Part shown: positions 38,623-48,163 of the stretch, one piece after another
Numbering within the stretch: the first letter of the stretch is position 1
How the letters are laid out: each line of letters starts with the position of its first letter
Source of the DNA: Marinobacter caseinilyticus
Lineage (GTDB): Bacteria > Pseudomonadota > Gammaproteobacteria > Pseudomonadales > Oleiphilaceae
Assembly: GCF_011074955.1 (NCBI RefSeq)
Contig: NZ_WUQJ01000024.1
Span: 62,001 to 126,000 of the forward strand
DNA length: 64,000 bases
Direction of reading: 5' to 3'
Position numbers and translations under genes: made by a program
The notes under the pieces: generated by a model
Seen by the model: only the letters and a program-made list of their open reading frames with translations
The model's database searches: none
What the model was told of the DNA's origin: nothing

Positions 38623-38649
38623 AGCCCGCTTATGCGGGCTTTTTTTTTT
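38623..38649 (+). terminator. Rho-independent terminator of the acidic lipoprotein gene
   Basis: A 7-bp stem AGCCCGC/GCGGGCT closes a TTAT loop and is followed by nine T residues, 20 nt after the lipoprotein stop codon. Confidence 0.95.
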
Positions 38650-38668
38650 GCCTCAAATCCGGCTGTCC

Positions 38669-38719
38669 CTGTCATACATTGTTCACGGGGAAGTCGCACT
38701 TCCGTCACTGTCCTGTCAA
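38669..38719 (+). promoter_or_regulatory. Tandem Pho-box array upstream of phoX
   Basis: Five heptamers recur at an exact 11-bp period at 38669, 38680, 38691, 38702 and 38713: CTGTCAT, TGTTCAC, AAGTCGC, CCGTCAC and CTGTCAA. The first and last two match the PhoB half-site consensus CTGTCAT at 5-7 of 7 positions; the two between are weak. The best complete box is 38702-38719. It lies 63 nt before the PhoX ATG. A -10 sequence was not clear (GACACT at 38730 or TCATAA at 38742). Confidence 0.75.
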
Positions 38720-38782
38720 AAAAAACGCCGACACTGCTCTCTCATAACCAACACCAAAACACCCAATGAGAGAGCCTGAATA

Positions 38783-40744
38783 ATGGACAGTAAGCTGTTA
38801 AACCAAATCGATCTGGACCCGGACTTCGAGCCTGTTACCAACCCCTCCGACAACCGCACTTTTCAGTCAGTTCTCAGCGCCAGAATGGGGCGGAGATCAT
38901 TAATGAAAGGCACCATGGGGGCCGGGTTGGCCAGCATCATGGGAATGTCCCTGGCGGGGTGTTCCGATGACGATTCGACCGCGTCGGGTAACGCCACGTC
39001 GCAGTCGGCTGCCATGCTGGGATTCAAGGCGGTCACCACTTCCTCGGGTAACGCGATTGTTGTTCCTGAGGGGTATTCTTCGGTGGCGTTTGTGCCGTGG
39101 GGAACGCCCATTACTGGCGCTTACCCGGCCTATCGTAGCGATGGCACCAATACGGCCGAAGAGCAAGAAAACCAGATGGGTCAGAATCACGACGGCATGC
39201 ACTATTTTCCGATTGATCTGAAGTCCGGTGGCGAGAGCTCCTCCGAAGGCCTCCTGGTCATGAATCACGAATACATCAATCCGGATCACCTCCATCCCGC
39301 CGGCGCCACAGCCGCACCGCGACCCAGCGCTGAGGTCAAAAAGGAGCTGGCGGCCCACGGTGTCAGCGTGGTGCACGTAAAGCAGGACAGCAACGGCGCT
39401 TGGGACGTGGTGTTTGGCAGCCCATTCAACCGCCGGGTGACCGGGGCCACGGAGATGGAGCTTCGGGGGCCTGTCCGCGGTGATGACAAGTTAAAGACGC
39501 GTTTCAGTCCGGCAGGTACCGAGACCCGGGGCACATTGAATAATTGCGCCATGGGTCCGACGCCGTGGGGGACCTATCTGGCGGCAGAAGAAAACTGGGC
39601 CGGGTACTTTGTCAACGCCGATGCACCACAACCGAGGGAACATGCCCGTTACGGAATCTCCAGCGTCAATGGTCGCTACCGCTGGAACACGGCGATTGGC
39701 GGCGAGGACCTCTACGTCCGTTTTAATGCAGCCAAGACCGGCGCTACGGCCGCGGACGACTATCGGAACGAGCCCAATACGTTCGGCTGGATGGTCGAAA
39801 TCGACCCGTTTGCGCCGGAAAGCAAACCACAAAAGCGCACGGCCTTGGGGCGCTTCGGACATGAAGGCGTGATATTTGCGCCAGTCACCGAGGGCGAGCC
39901 GATTGTCTGCTACTCCGGCGATGACTCACGGTTTGAATACATCTACAAATTTGTATCGGCACAACCCTACCGCGCAGCCACCGCCGGAGGCTACCTGTTG
40001 AACGAAGGCACACTGTATGTCGCGGTTTTTCATGACGACGGGACCGGAGACTGGAAAGCCCTGGTGCATGGCAACGCTGGGCTCACCGTGGCGGACGGGT
40101 TTGCCTCCCAGGCGGACGTGCTACTGAATACCCGGCTTGCGGCCGATGCCCTCGGGGCGACACCGATGGATCGCCCGGAGTGGGGAGCCATCAACCCACT
40201 GAACAACGAGGTGTATTTTACCCTGACCAACAACAGCCAGCGGGCTCCGGGCGACACCAATGCGGCCAACCCAAATGGTCCGAACGCCACCGGGCACATT
40301 ATCCGCTGGCTGGAAAACGGCGATGATTTCGCGGCCACAAGCTTTGACTGGGATATTTTTGTGTTTGCGGGTGACGCTGGAACGGAAACCGTCGTGGGTG
40401 ATGAGGCGGTGGTCACTCTGGATGCAACCAACCTGTTCAATAGCCCGGACGGCCTTTGGTTTGACGGCTCCGGACGCCTGTGGATACAGACCGATGGCTC
40501 GGACTCGGCGCCTTATCTGAACAATATGATGCTGGCCGCAGACCCGGTGACCCGTGAAATTCGACGGTTCCTGGTCGGCCCTGAAGGCTGTGAAGTGACC
40601 GGAGTAACCACGACGCCAGATCAGAGGACCATGTTCGTTAACATCCAACATCCCGGAGGCAGTTGGCCGGATGCGTCAGAACCGCGGCCCAGATCGTCAA
40701 CCGTCATCGTCACCAAAGATGACGGCGGCGTGGTCGGGAGCTGA
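38783..40744 (+). CDS. phoX: PhoX family alkaline phosphatase (DUF839)
   Basis: 653 aa. A long N-region precedes a twin-arginine motif GRRSLMKG and hydrophobic stretch ending SLAGCSDD, a Tat signal that could also be lipidated at Cys. The large beta-propeller shows VMNHEYINPDHL, NCAMGPTPWGTYLAAEENW, and YSGDDSRFEYIYKFVS, all typical of PhoX. PhoX releases phosphate from phosphoesters with Ca/Fe cofactors in the periplasm. The preceding Pho-box array implies induction under phosphate starvation. It ends in its own terminator. Confidence 0.93.
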   Translation: MDSKLLNQIDLDPDFEPVTNPSDNRTFQSVLSARMGRRSLMKGTMGAGLASIMGMSLAGCSDDDSTASGNATSQSAAMLGFKAVTTSSGNAIVVPEGYSSVAFVPWGTPITGAYPAYRSDGTNTAEEQENQMGQNHDGMHYFPIDLKSGGESSSEGLLVMNHEYINPDHLHPAGATAAPRPSAEVKKELAAHGVSVVHVKQDSNGAWDVVFGSPFNRRVTGATEMELRGPVRGDDKLKTRFSPAGTETRGTLNNCAMGPTPWGTYLAAEENWAGYFVNADAPQPREHARYGISSVNGRYRWNTAIGGEDLYVRFNAAKTGATAADDYRNEPNTFGWMVEIDPFAPESKPQKRTALGRFGHEGVIFAPVTEGEPIVCYSGDDSRFEYIYKFVSAQPYRAATAGGYLLNEGTLYVAVFHDDGTGDWKALVHGNAGLTVADGFASQADVLLNTRLAADALGATPMDRPEWGAINPLNNEVYFTLTNNSQRAPGDTNAANPNGPNATGHIIRWLENGDDFAATSFDWDIFVFAGDAGTETVVGDEAVVTLDATNLFNSPDGLWFDGSGRLWIQTDGSDSAPYLNNMMLAADPVTREIRRFLVGPEGCEVTGVTTTPDQRTMFVNIQHPGGSWPDASEPRPRSSTVIVTKDDGGVVGS

Positions 40745-40776
40745 CGCAGGTCAGCGCTCTTCTGGTTGCTTTTAAG

Positions 40777-40799
40777 GCCCGGCACCGCCGGGCTTTTTT
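40777..40799 (+). terminator. Rho-independent terminator of phoX
   Basis: GCCCGGC/GCCGGGC stem with an ACC loop and six T residues, 33 nt after the phoX stop. Confidence 0.93.
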
Positions 40800-40947
40800 G
40801 TGCTTGCCTATCTGGGATTGCCGTGCATGCAAGGCATGACGACACCGCCAACTAAAGTATCAGTTATCCTAGCCGTTAAATTGACTAACCTTCGAAGGCT
40901 GACCCGAGTGAGCATTGTCGAGCGTCCAATTTTACCGAGGCATTAGA

Positions 40948-42600
40948 ATGTCTGTGTTAACGCGATCAGTCATCACCCGAAGTATCATCATGCTGTTTGT
41001 CGTGTTGGGCCTGCTGGTATTGCTGTCAAGCCTGCTGAACTGGTCGCTGCCAGGCATGCTGTCCGGGTTCCTGGGTGGTTTGGTGGTTTTGGCGGTGTGC
41101 CTGGGCATGGTTACCTCGCCCCTGAAAGCCGATCAGGCGGCTGTGGCGAGGGGGCAAACCCATGATTTAAAGGTCTTGCCGCTGCTGTTTCCTAAGTTGT
41201 TGCGGGAGGCTGAAGCGGGTCGCAACATTATGGCGGCGCTCTCAAGTGGCGCCAACGCCAACGCCATATCGGCCGCAGAAGTGTCTTACGCTGCAGATCA
41301 TCTCAAGAAGCGCCTTGACCATCAGGTCAAGGAAACCGGCCAAATGGCCGACTACGCCGGCCAGATTACTGAGACCGTCAGGCGGTCAGCCCAACAGGCG
41401 GTGGAAGCCGCCGAAACAGCCCGCGATGCGAGCAAGGTCAGTGCGGAAGGTAAGGCCGCCCTGGCATCGTCAATCCAGCAAATTCGGGAAGTAAAAGAAC
41501 AATCGGCGGTGTCGTTGGCGCGAATCCAGACCCTGAACCAAAAATCGGAAAAGATTCAGGGCGTCACGACCGCCATTCAGGGCATTGCCGAACAGACCAA
41601 TTTGCTGGCATTGAACGCCGCGATTGAGGCCGCCAGGGCCGGCGATCAGGGACGTGGCTTTGCTGTCGTGGCGGATGAGGTTCGTCAACTGGCGGGGCGC
41701 ACCGCTGAGGCCACTGCAGAAGTGGCCGAAACCCTGCAAGCTATTCGCTCCGATACCTGCGCGGTGATGGAGCAGATCGGGCAGCTGGCGGCGAGCATAG
41801 AGACCGGCTTGGTCTCGGTGGAAGAGGTGGCGGAAACCCTTGGCGAGATCCAGGGGCGTTCGGACCGGGTCGAGCAACAGGTTGCGCTGATTGCCGAGGG
41901 TGATCGACACAATGAGCAAAGTCTTGAGCAGATGTTCAATTCAATCCAGAACATGCGGGCCCAGATGTCAGAGAGTGACTCGGGCGTGCAGGCGCTTGCC
42001 GTGCAGGCCGGCACATTGATGGAGCTGGCCGAGTCTGCCAATGCCGCCTTTGCACTCAACAGCGAGGTAAGCTATCACCGCTTCTTTTTCGAGCAGGCGC
42101 AGTCAGGTGCTGGGAAAATCGGTCACTTATTTGAGCGTGCGCTGGATTCTGGCGAACTGACAACCGGCCAACTCTTTGACAATAAGCGGGAAGTGATACC
42201 CGGTACACAGCCCGCCAAGTACCGTAGTGCTTTTGACGGGTTTACTGACAAGCAATTGCACAGCGTTCAGGAGCCGGTTAAAGATTCGTCCGACGCCGTG
42301 GTGTTTGCAATTGCATGTGCCCCGGACGGGTATGTACCCACCCACAATCGGGAATTTGCCCACGAGCCCACCGGAGACAGCGCAAAAGACTTGCTGCGCA
42401 GCCGCAGTAAGCGTCTGTTCAATGACCGTACCGGTTCCCGCTGTGGTAGCCATACCCAAGCCATGTTGTTGCAGACTTATCGCCGGGATACCGGCGAGAT
42501 CATGCATGACCTTTCGGTTCCGATCTACGTCAAAGGCCGCCATTGGGGCGGCTTTCGTCTCGGCTATCGGCCGGACAAAAGCGGCCAGTCCGGGCGTTGA
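40948..42600 (+). CDS. Methyl-accepting chemotaxis protein with C-terminal sensor-like extension
   Basis: 550 aa from ATG 40948 (GAGG 8 nt upstream). Two adjacent membrane helices at residues ~12-60 leave almost no periplasmic domain. The signalling domain has [20 protein letters not shown] near residue 215 and flanking methylation helices. After it, residues ~375-550 form an extra globular region ([36 protein letters not shown]) seen in some other MCPs. The sensing site is probably cytoplasmic. The ligand is unknown; no che genes are adjacent. Confidence 0.92.
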   Translation: MSVLTRSVITRSIIMLFVVLGLLVLLSSLLNWSLPGMLSGFLGGLVVLAVCLGMVTSPLKADQAAVARGQTHDLKVLPLLFPKLLREAEAGRNIMAALSSGANANAISAAEVSYAADHLKKRLDHQVKETGQMADYAGQITETVRRSAQQAVEAAETARDASKVSAEGKAALASSIQQIREVKEQSAVSLARIQTLNQKSEKIQGVTTAIQGIAEQTNLLALNAAIEAARAGDQGRGFAVVADEVRQLAGRTAEATAEVAETLQAIRSDTCAVMEQIGQLAASIETGLVSVEEVAETLGEIQGRSDRVEQQVALIAEGDRHNEQSLEQMFNSIQNMRAQMSESDSGVQALAVQAGTLMELAESANAAFALNSEVSYHRFFFEQAQSGAGKIGHLFERALDSGELTTGQLFDNKREVIPGTQPAKYRSAFDGFTDKQLHSVQEPVKDSSDAVVFAIACAPDGYVPTHNREFAHEPTGDSAKDLLRSRSKRLFNDRTGSRCGSHTQAMLLQTYRRDTGEIMHDLSVPIYVKGRHWGGFRLGYRPDKSGQSGR

Positions 42601-42646
42601 TCCAGCACCGGCGTGTGGCAGCGGCTGGTCAGTTTAACGTCCGTGA

Positions 42647-43534
42647 TTAAGGTATTTTATCCAGCCAGCCGACACCCGCTGCCACCAGCGTTCCCGTCAG
42701 TCGTTCCATGAACTCACCGCCATGACGCCAGTAGTGCCAGTATAGATTGACCGGTACGGCCTCGCCGGGAGCAATGTCCACCAGGCCACCCTGGGGCAGT
42801 GCGAGCCTGGCCTGAAGATCGGGGATCATGCCGTAGCCCATGCCGGCCATGGCAAGGCGGATGAAACCTTCGGAAGAGGGGCATAGGTGGTAGGGAAAAC
42901 GCCCGTGGTAGCCACACTGGGCAAGAAAACGGTGCTGTAACTGATCGTTAGGTCCGAAGACAATGGCGGGGGCTTCCTGCAGTGCTTTGGCGGTCAGGCC
43001 CTGGGCAAAATGGCGGTCGTAATACGCCTGATTTGCCAGCGCCCGATAGGGCATCTGGCCAAGGGCAACGCAGCGTGCACCGGCAACGGGTTGGTCGGAG
43101 CTGCAAAGGCAGGCGGCGACATCGCCATCGCGCATCCGCTTGAGCCCAACATCCTGATCTTCAATGACCATGTCCATCAGCAGCCCTTCCCGCTGACAGA
43201 ACTGCCCAATGGCGTCGGCCCACCATGTTGCAAGGCTATCTGCGTTCAGCGCAATGCGAAGCCGGGTGCGGTCAGCAGACAGTGCCGGGATCTGGCGGCG
43301 CAGGTCCCGCTCCAGCAACTGCACCTGCTGCACATGATTCAGCAGGCGCTGGCCCGCGGGTGTGGCCTGCAAATGGGGGTGGCGAACGAGCACCGGTTGT
43401 CCCAGCCGTGATTCCAGCAATTTTATGCGTTGCGATACGGCAGACTGAGACAGCCCCAACGCAATGCCCGCTCGCTCAAATCCGCCGGTTTCAATAACGG
43501 TCACAAGCGCCTGAAGCAGTTTGTAATCAAGCAT
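42647..43534 (-). CDS. argP: LysR-family regulator ArgP (IciA)
   Basis: 295 aa, the size of ArgP. The winged-helix N-terminus LDYKLLQALVTVIETGGFERA and SQSAVSQRIKLLESRLGQPV match ArgP/IciA strongly, and the effector domain follows. ArgP activates the arginine/lysine exporter gene argO, which lies divergently 88 nt away, exactly the E. coli arrangement. The shared gap is the expected binding site. Confidence 0.93.
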   Translation of the reverse strand: MLDYKLLQALVTVIETGGFERAGIALGLSQSAVSQRIKLLESRLGQPVLVRHPHLQATPAGQRLLNHVQQVQLLERDLRRQIPALSADRTRLRIALNADSLATWWADAIGQFCQREGLLMDMVIEDQDVGLKRMRDGDVAACLCSSDQPVAGARCVALGQMPYRALANQAYYDRHFAQGLTAKALQEAPAIVFGPNDQLQHRFLAQCGYHGRFPYHLCPSSEGFIRLAMAGMGYGMIPDLQARLALPQGGLVDIAPGEAVPVNLYWHYWRHGGEFMERLTGTLVAAGVGWLDKIP

Positions 43535-43622
43535 AAGAAAAATTAATGCAGTATAAGTAATATGATTTTTTAGTATAGCAGTCGTCGACTATGCTGGCCC
43601 TCTGAATTTAACGGAGGTTGTG

Positions 43623-44237
43623 ATGTTACAAAGTTACCTGACGGGTCTGGTGGTGTGCGGTGGGATCATCATCGCCATTGGTGCTCAGAACGCCTACTTA
43701 TTGGGGCAGGCGTTTCGTCGCGAGCATCACTGGTGGTCGGCCGTGCTTTGTATGAGCAGTGACGCCCTCCTGTTTACCATCGGCATGCTCGGGGTCAGTG
43801 CGGCCTTGCTTGCGGTGCCGTCAGCGCTGGAAGTATTGCGTTGGGCCGGCGTGGTATTTTTGCTTTGGCTGTCGTTTACGGCGTTTCGCCGGGCGGTGCA
43901 GGGGCGCTCAGCGCTGACCGTTGATGATGAGTCCAAGCGCAGCCTGGGCGCCGTCATTTTGACCACGCTCGCAGTGACGCTGCTCAATCCCCAGGTGTAC
44001 CTGGATACGCTGCTGCTCATTCCCTCGATCGGGGTCCAGCAATCCGATCCCATGGTGTTTGTTGCCGGTGCCACCAGTGCTTCGGTGCTTTGGTTCGTGA
44101 TGCTGGCCTGGGGCGGCGCCGCGTTGGCACCGGTACTGAGCCGACCGATTGCCTGGCGCGTCATCGATGGTGCGATATCGTTGATGATGCTCTCAATCGC
44201 CGTGCACCTGATCGTAAATGGCATTGCGGTGTCGTAA
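43623..44237 (+). CDS. argO: LysE/ArgO-family amino acid exporter
   Basis: 204 aa with about six membrane helices. The LysE/ArgO start GGIIIAIGAQNAYLLGQAF and LAVTLLNPQVYLDTLLLIP motif are clear. It exports basic amino acids such as arginine. ATG 43623 follows GGAGG by 5 nt; an adjacent GTG at 43620 is too close to that site. The divergent argP supports argO identity. Confidence 0.93.
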   Translation: MLQSYLTGLVVCGGIIIAIGAQNAYLLGQAFRREHHWWSAVLCMSSDALLFTIGMLGVSAALLAVPSALEVLRWAGVVFLLWLSFTAFRRAVQGRSALTVDDESKRSLGAVILTTLAVTLLNPQVYLDTLLLIPSIGVQQSDPMVFVAGATSASVLWFVMLAWGGAALAPVLSRPIAWRVIDGAISLMMLSIAVHLIVNGIAVS

Positions 44238-44332
44238 TAGCTGCCGTTACCGCCAATTCCTCCTCTATAATAAGAGTCATTAGGTTGTACAGTGGTGCCG
44301 TTACTGGCAGATGATTGCTACTTACTGAGCTG

Positions 44333-44380
44333 CTGTTGTATCGATCACCTGTTGTATCGAACACCTGTTGTATCGAACAT
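44333..44380. repeat. Three tandem 16-bp repeats before the DUF4870 gene
   Basis: Units at 44333, 44349 and 44365 read CTGTTGTATCGATCAC, CTGTTGTATCGAACAC and CTGTTGTATCGAACAT, differing at only one or two bases. The array ends 9 nt before the AAGGAGG ribosome site. It lies wholly in the 5' untranslated/promoter region. Replication slippage, a repeated regulator site, or a folded leader are all possible. Confidence 0.85.
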
Positions 44381-44399
44381 TGTATGAAAGGAGGCAGTT

Positions 44400-44771
44400 T
44401 TGGCAGACCCAGAATTCCGTCCGGCTAATCCGGATCCAATCACCCGCCGCTCGGATGCAGCCCGCAACCTGGCCGTAACCGTTTACATTCTGCAGGCGCT
44501 GTCTTTTTTTCTGGGTGGCATCAGCGGACTGGTTGGGGTGATCATCAACTATGTAAAAATGGAGGATGTCAGGGGCAGTTGGATTGAGCCGCATTTTCGG
44601 TGGCAGATTCGCACGTTCTGGATCGGGCTGTTGTGGACCGTTATCGGGGTAGTGACCACCTTCATTATCGTCGGCTGGTTCATTCTGCTCGGCATCGCGA
44701 TCTGGATTATCTACCGCATCGTGAAGGGCGCGCTGGCGCTCAATGACGGTAAAGCGCCCGAAGACGCTTGA
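44400..44771 (+). CDS. DUF4870-like small membrane protein
   Basis: 123 aa from a TTG start 5 nt after AAAGGAGG, an unusual but well-supported codon choice; no ATG fits. Three membrane segments follow: LAVTVYILQALSFFLGGISG, IGLLWTVIGVVTTFIIVGWF and ILLGIAIWIIYRIVKGALAL, with the HFRWQIRTFW loop typical of DUF4870 proteins. Function unknown. The gene is monocistronic and faces the DUF6316-like gene tail to tail. Confidence 0.82.
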   Translation: MADPEFRPANPDPITRRSDAARNLAVTVYILQALSFFLGGISGLVGVIINYVKMEDVRGSWIEPHFRWQIRTFWIGLLWTVIGVVTTFIIVGWFILLGIAIWIIYRIVKGALALNDGKAPEDA

Positions 44772-44801
44772 TGTGTTTGCGCTTTACTCTGCCGGCACCG
44801 C

Positions 44802-45101
44802 TTACGATAGTATGCGAGACCGTGCTTCGTTAGCGGCTTCCTGCGCTTCCAGGCAGATGGCGCAGTTGATTTTGTGGCAGTTGACGGCATCGTGAATTTC
44901 GATGCCGTAATACACGGTGGCGGTGTTCGGTCTTGGCGACCGTTTGGGCGCGGATGCAATATAGCGGTGCAAGGCCGATTCCGCCGATTCCCGATCGATG
45001 TAAGGCCCGATATCGGTTTGTTCCCGGGTGCGGATGACCCAGCCTCGTCGTGTTTCAATAAATCGGTTAGATCGAAACTGAACAGGATCAATTGAGTTCA
45101 T
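44802..45101 (-). CDS. DUF6316-like small protein
   Basis: 99 aa. The first half, RRGWVIRTREQTDIGPYIDRE, has the pattern of DUF6316 proteins (a WxxRTRE...GPY turn followed by an acidic helix). The second half has a cysteine/histidine cluster NCHKINCAICLEAQ that could bind a metal. Cytosolic, function unknown. A short exported-peptide frame begins upstream on the same strand. Confidence 0.65.
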   Translation of the reverse strand: MNSIDPVQFRSNRFIETRRGWVIRTREQTDIGPYIDRESAESALHRYIASAPKRSPRPNTATVYYGIEIHDAVNCHKINCAICLEAQEAANEARSRILS

Positions 45102-45102
45102 T

Positions 45103-45276
45103 TCAACGTGTCCTTGCTCGCCTATCGCTTAAGGGAGTGATCAATGATGCAGCGGGTAAGTGTGGAATCCTCTGGCCACTGAGTTCCTTTGGGTTTGGGT
45201 AATAGCTCGCGCCAACCCAACTCACCATTGACAGCGCCGTAACGACAAAAGCAACAGCGAAAGCGAAACGTTTCAT
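45103..45276 (-). CDS. Possible 57-aa exported peptide
   Basis: The frame starts MKRFAFAVAFVVTALSMVSW, a good signal peptide (cleavage near VGAS), then a short basic mature part ending DRRARTR. It stops 1 nt before the DUF6316-like start. No strong Shine-Dalgarno is seen. The signal peptide argues for reality; function cannot be assigned. Confidence 0.42.
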   Translation of the reverse strand: MKRFAFAVAFVVTALSMVSWVGASYYPNPKELSGQRIPHLPAASLITPLSDRRARTR

Positions 45277-45452
45277 AGCTTGTGTCCGCATCGGTCTCAG
45301 AACTCTATAGTCTGTAGATCTGAATTCTGATGTCTGTATATTAACTGTATATATATGTTAAATACGATTGAATTTTGGGCATGATGCGGTGTTTTTTTAG
45401 CCAACACGCGGAGTGCCCGGCCCGCCTGCCGACGCCGGATCTGGATACAAAT

Positions 45453-46760
45453 CTACTCCACCTCTTTCAATGCCATAGCGCTAACGGTGCCGATGAGCCC
45501 CATCATGCCCAGCATCACAATGACAGCAGCGCTTGAAATCAGTGAGGCAAGGGCGCTTAAACCACCTGCGACCAGCAGTAACAGGCCGATCACCGTGTTA
45601 CTGACGGCCGTGTAGTCGGTCCGCTTGTTGCCGTCAGCCATATCAACCAAGTACGTTTTTCGCCCCAGACGTACGCCCGCGTGCGCAATGCTGAGGGCAA
45701 AGAAGGCCAATGGATAGAGCCACGAGGGAATCAGGCTGCTGGTGGTCGCCAGGCTGGTCAGGCCAACCACCAGACAGACTGAGCTGGCAATGGCGGCGCC
45801 ACGAATCATCACCTGTCGGCTGGAGCGATCGGCCATCCAGCCCCAGAAACTGGCACTAATGGAGCTCGCCAAGCTGCTGGCCAGCAGGAACACGCCCAAT
45901 AACCAACCGCTGTCGTTCTGTTGCTGCGCCAAGACCACAAAATAGGGTGATGCCAGAGCCGAGCAGAGCAGTAGTGCCCGGGTGATCACAAAGTGTCGAA
46001 AGGGTTTGTCATCTTGCAGCAGTGCCATATGACTGAACGCTTCCCGCAAGGCATTGCCACCGCCACCTGTCTCGCCTTCCACTTCGTCAACGGACGCGAA
46101 TATCAGGCCGGCGAGTACCCAAAGCCCCGCTGCCAGCAACAGCAGCAGGATATAGAACAGTTCCGACGGCTCGCCACGTTCCCAGAATAACAGCACGGTC
46201 AGGACGACGGTTGCGCTGCCTCCCAGAGTGGTGGCCAGACCGCCCAAACGGCCGCGACGGGATTTGGGCACACACTTGCCCTGTACGTCCTTCATGGACA
46301 CGGAGCAAAAACCCCGAGCCAGCGAAAACGTCACCAGTGAGGCGATGACGGCATAGCCGGCAGTCATGCCCTCGAGTAACCAGACACTGGCTGCCATCGC
46401 GGCAACACTGCCGGCCTGCCCCAGGCTGCCAGATACCCAGAACCATTTGCGCACCGGTTTGCGTCGGACCCAGGCACCAATCGCCATTTGCGGGACCAGC
46501 GAGCCGGATTCCCGGATGGGGACCAGCCACGCCACCAGCCCCGGCGCCCCAATGGTGGTCAGAAGCCAGGCCAGTACGGTTTTGGGGCTGACCAACAGGT
46601 CGCCGAGTTTGGTAAGTACCAGGCTGGCGAGAATCAGAAAGAAATTTTTCGGGACATCGCGGCAGGCACTATCGGAAATGTCCTTGCAGGCCCGAGCGTC
46701 CTCTTCATTGGCAATCAACGCGTACAGTTTGTCTGTCGCATCGCGACGTTCACTGGGCAA
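45453..46760 (-). CDS. MFS transporter, large-spacer 12-TM permease
   Basis: 435 aa from TTG 46760, which follows GGGGAGG by 6 nt; an ATG at 46853 lies inside the neighbouring dead gene. About 12 hydrophobic segments and MFS-type loops (KDVQGKCVPKSRRGRLGGLA, SFWGWMADRSSRQVMIRG) are visible. The protein begins with a ~45-residue hydrophilic N-terminus (DACRDVPKNFF region). Substrate unknown. It lies beside the decayed imelysin locus on the same strand, so it may once have been part of an iron-related unit. Confidence 0.82.
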   Translation of the reverse strand: MPSERRDATDKLYALIANEEDARACKDISDSACRDVPKNFFLILASLVLTKLGDLLVSPKTVLAWLLTTIGAPGLVAWLVPIRESGSLVPQMAIGAWVRRKPVRKWFWVSGSLGQAGSVAAMAASVWLLEGMTAGYAVIASLVTFSLARGFCSVSMKDVQGKCVPKSRRGRLGGLATTLGGSATVVLTVLLFWERGEPSELFYILLLLLAAGLWVLAGLIFASVDEVEGETGGGGNALREAFSHMALLQDDKPFRHFVITRALLLCSALASPYFVVLAQQQNDSGWLLGVFLLASSLASSISASFWGWMADRSSRQVMIRGAAIASSVCLVVGLTSLATTSSLIPSWLYPLAFFALSIAHAGVRLGRKTYLVDMADGNKRTDYTAVSNTVIGLLLLVAGGLSALASLISSAAVIVMLGMMGLIGTVSAMALKEVE

Positions 46761-46842
46761 GAGCAACCTCCCCGGTTGGCTGGCAAACAAGCCGCGATGA
46801 TAGCAGCCCGTTCCAGCCTTCGACAGCGGGTGATGGATTACC

Positions 46843-47514
46843 TCAGACCACAATCGAGCTCAAATGGTTGTCCCAGCGCAAGCTCTGACGGGACACAACG
46901 ACGGAGTTGGAGCGACTGGCGTCGATGTGGAACACGCCGCCCGAGCCCGAGGTCACCAGAAAACCGCGACCGGCCTTGGCAATGACACTGGCAGCATCGG
47001 GAATGGCAATGGTTTGCATTAGCTCGCCGGATCCCGTGTTGATCAACAGAACCCGATGTCCTCAGGGTGCGGTGATGGCGGCGACGGGCTGCTCTGGATG
47101 GATGGCAATGCTGGCGGTGTAGTGCCTCAATCCGACGCGTTGGTCGGCGTTCAGGGCCAGCTCACTGAACTCACCGGTGGTGGTGTTGAGGTGGACGATC
47201 AAGGTTGGCGTGTCCCATTTCGGCCCTTGGTATTGGTAACTGGCCATCACGGTGCCGTCCGGGCCGACATCCAGGTGGCGACAGCTGAGCGGATGGTGGG
47301 AGGGTGTGAAACGTGCTTGAATGGCCCCCGTTTTTCGATTCATCAACAGCAGCGCCGGCGCCATGGTGTCCAGATTGAGTTTGACGCGGTCATAGTCCGG
47401 GTGGGTTTTGATCCCACCCAGGGCGACGACCAGTGTTTCGCCGTCCGGGTGCAGCCTCAGCTCATGGAGCCTGATGCCGTCGACTGCCAGGTCGTATGCG
47501 GTCTGATAGCCATT
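46843..47514 (-). pseudogene. DUF1513-domain protein remnant
   Basis: Reading continues from the imelysin remnant into DUF1513 sequence: LHELRLHPDGETLVVALGGI, THPDYDRVKLNLDTMAP, CRHLDVGPDGTVMASYQYQG. The normal N-terminal half is missing. At 47064-47062 an in-frame TGA (probably from CGA) breaks the frame after AAITAP; the same frame then resumes with GHRVLLINTGSGELMQ and ends at 46843 (LRWDNHLSSIVV). DUF1513 proteins usually close imelysin/thiol-oxidoreductase iron operons. Confidence 0.85.
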
Positions 47515-48131
47515 GTCGGCGTCAAAACCGTTCCTGTCTTGTCCCCAAAGTAAGAATTCAACAGCGTGGTTACCGGTGGCAACATTGGCTTCGGACCCGC
47601 CAATCTCGTTCAAGTCTGCGAGTCGTTGCGGAGTCAATAGGCTGACATCGACCTGATTGCCGCCGACGGTGACCTGGGTGTTCGCGACTATATTGGCGGT
47701 GGCACCAGCGTTGCCGAGTTCGTACTGATAGCCATCACGATGATGTAATCAATCAAGCCCTCATCCAGCGGCAGGGCGTTGAGTTGGCCTTCCCAGTCTT
47801 CGACCACGGCGTTGCCAAAGCGGAAGACTTCAGTTTGCTGGTAGAGCACACGGGCATTGAGCCACGCTTCTTTCGCGGCGGTCAGCGTTTGTGGCGTGGG
47901 TGTGGCAATCAGGGCGTCGGTTGTCTTGTCCAATGCTTGCGCGGTCGTAAGTGTGTCCTGGTAATTGGCATGCGCGAGCATGGCAAAGTGCGCAACGACG
48001 GCAGATTTCGACTCTGGGTCTTGGCGTACGATGTTGCCGCTAGTGGCTTCCGGAGTGTTACCGCAGGCCCCCAGCAAGGTCGATGCGCAGACCGTTATCA
48101 GGATAGGTTTCAGTAATGATCGGGTGGTCAT
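47515..48131 (-). pseudogene. Imelysin-family lipoprotein remnant (frameshifted, truncated)
   Basis: The first 100-odd residues are intact: lipobox LLGACGN, then VVAHFAMLAHANYQDTLTTA and a signature LDEGLIDYI. Near 47725 a one-base loss shifts the frame; the -1 frame then reads YQYELGNAGATANIVANTQV and the imelysin GNHAVEFLLWGQD motif. After that the sequence runs directly into DUF1513, so the rest of the imelysin and any genes between were deleted. Imelysins bind iron or heme in the envelope. Confidence 0.88.
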
Positions 48132-48163
48132 CGTCAGATTGCTCCATGCAAGCGATTAGCAAT

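Noticed and set aside
44322..44594. A 90-codon minus-strand frame over the tandem repeats
   Set aside because: Overlaps the DUF4870 gene and repeat array; no homology or ribosome site.
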